64,000 bases of DNA from contig CM034405.1 in the NCBI GenBank assembly GCA_019925095.2, positions 14,471,401 to 14,535,400 on the forward strand. Direction: 5' to 3'. Source of the DNA: Dendrolimus kikuchii. Taxonomy: Eukaryota; Arthropoda; Insecta; Lepidoptera; Lasiocampidae. The notes below the pieces were generated by a model, which worked only from the letters and a program-made list of their open reading frames with translations, was not told the DNA's origin and made no database searches. Positions 63,979 to 64,000 of the stretch are shown here, piece after piece (position 1 is the first letter of the stretch; the number at the start of each line of letters is the position of its first letter). A program made the position numbers and the translations under genes.

Positions 63979-64000
63979 AATAATAGATACATTAGTACGA

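Noticed and set aside
52242..64000. First amon exon with signal peptide
   Set aside because: Looked for propeptide-start and signal-peptide coding with a phase-0 donor on the minus strand; nothing convincing was found, so it is left unplaced.

Overview
This window is eukaryotic nuclear DNA, very probably from a moth or butterfly. It is AT-rich, has small GT-AG exons separated by large introns, and is full of the LINEs, tRNA-headed SINEs and other repeats typical of lepidopteran genomes. No bacterial, plasmid or CRISPR feature was found. The species cannot be named from sequence alone.

The only host gene recognised lies on the minus strand. Six consecutive exons (52137-52241, 44744-44978, 39930-39967, 30628-30704, 23117-23205, 12549-12724) give exactly 720 bp, or 240 codons, with matching splice phases at every junction. 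They encode the end of the propeptide and the first half of the catalytic domain of neuroendocrine (prohormone) convertase 2, the PCSK2/amontillado protease. The signal-peptide exon was not found up to base 64000. The exons carrying the catalytic Ser, P domain and C-terminus were not found down to base 1. About 39 kb of the window is therefore amon intron, and 1-12548 is probably the next intron.

Layout. 1-2823: broken BEL/Pao pol on the minus strand, running off the left edge. About 5690-11270: a Jockey-type LINE with both ORFs uninterrupted (528 and 960 codons), the only element here that still looks coding-competent. ORF1 and ORF2 share a frame and are separated by one UAA and 12 nt. 12.5-52.2 kb: amon exons embedded in retroposon copies, LINE relics (RTE, CR1-like and others), an RTE fragment nested in another repeat, an IS630/Tc1-like transposase relic (49.1-50.0 kb), TIR elements and microsatellites. 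52.2-64.0 kb: two R1-like LINE C-terminal relics, a Harbinger-type relic, a solo LTR (61452-61912) and more repeats.

Recurring families named in the entries. Family P: poly(A)-terminated retroposon of about 280 bp, ten copies, sharing its 3' end with a CR1-like LINE at 51.6-52.1 kb. SINE-1 and SINE-2: tRNA-headed. Family G: about 430-530 bp, starting near 'actaggatatgtccgcgac'. Family C: starting 'actagctgtgcccgcgactt'. Family Q: starting 'actagctgtcccggcagacg'. Module M: a short GC-rich block, 'ttgcgaagcggt', found in several retroposon tails including the Jockey 3' UTR. Most repeat ends are judged by eye and may be off by tens of bases.

No clear new multi-gene system was found. The most unusual signals are the in-frame single-stop ORF1/ORF2 junction and hairpin array of the intact Jockey element, the SINE-LINE tail sharing of family P, a 400-bp block rich in TTTGACTA motifs on both strands (50.7-51.1 kb), an unassigned 136-codon ORF next to a tandem duplication (21968-22600), and repeats abutting two amon splice sites.
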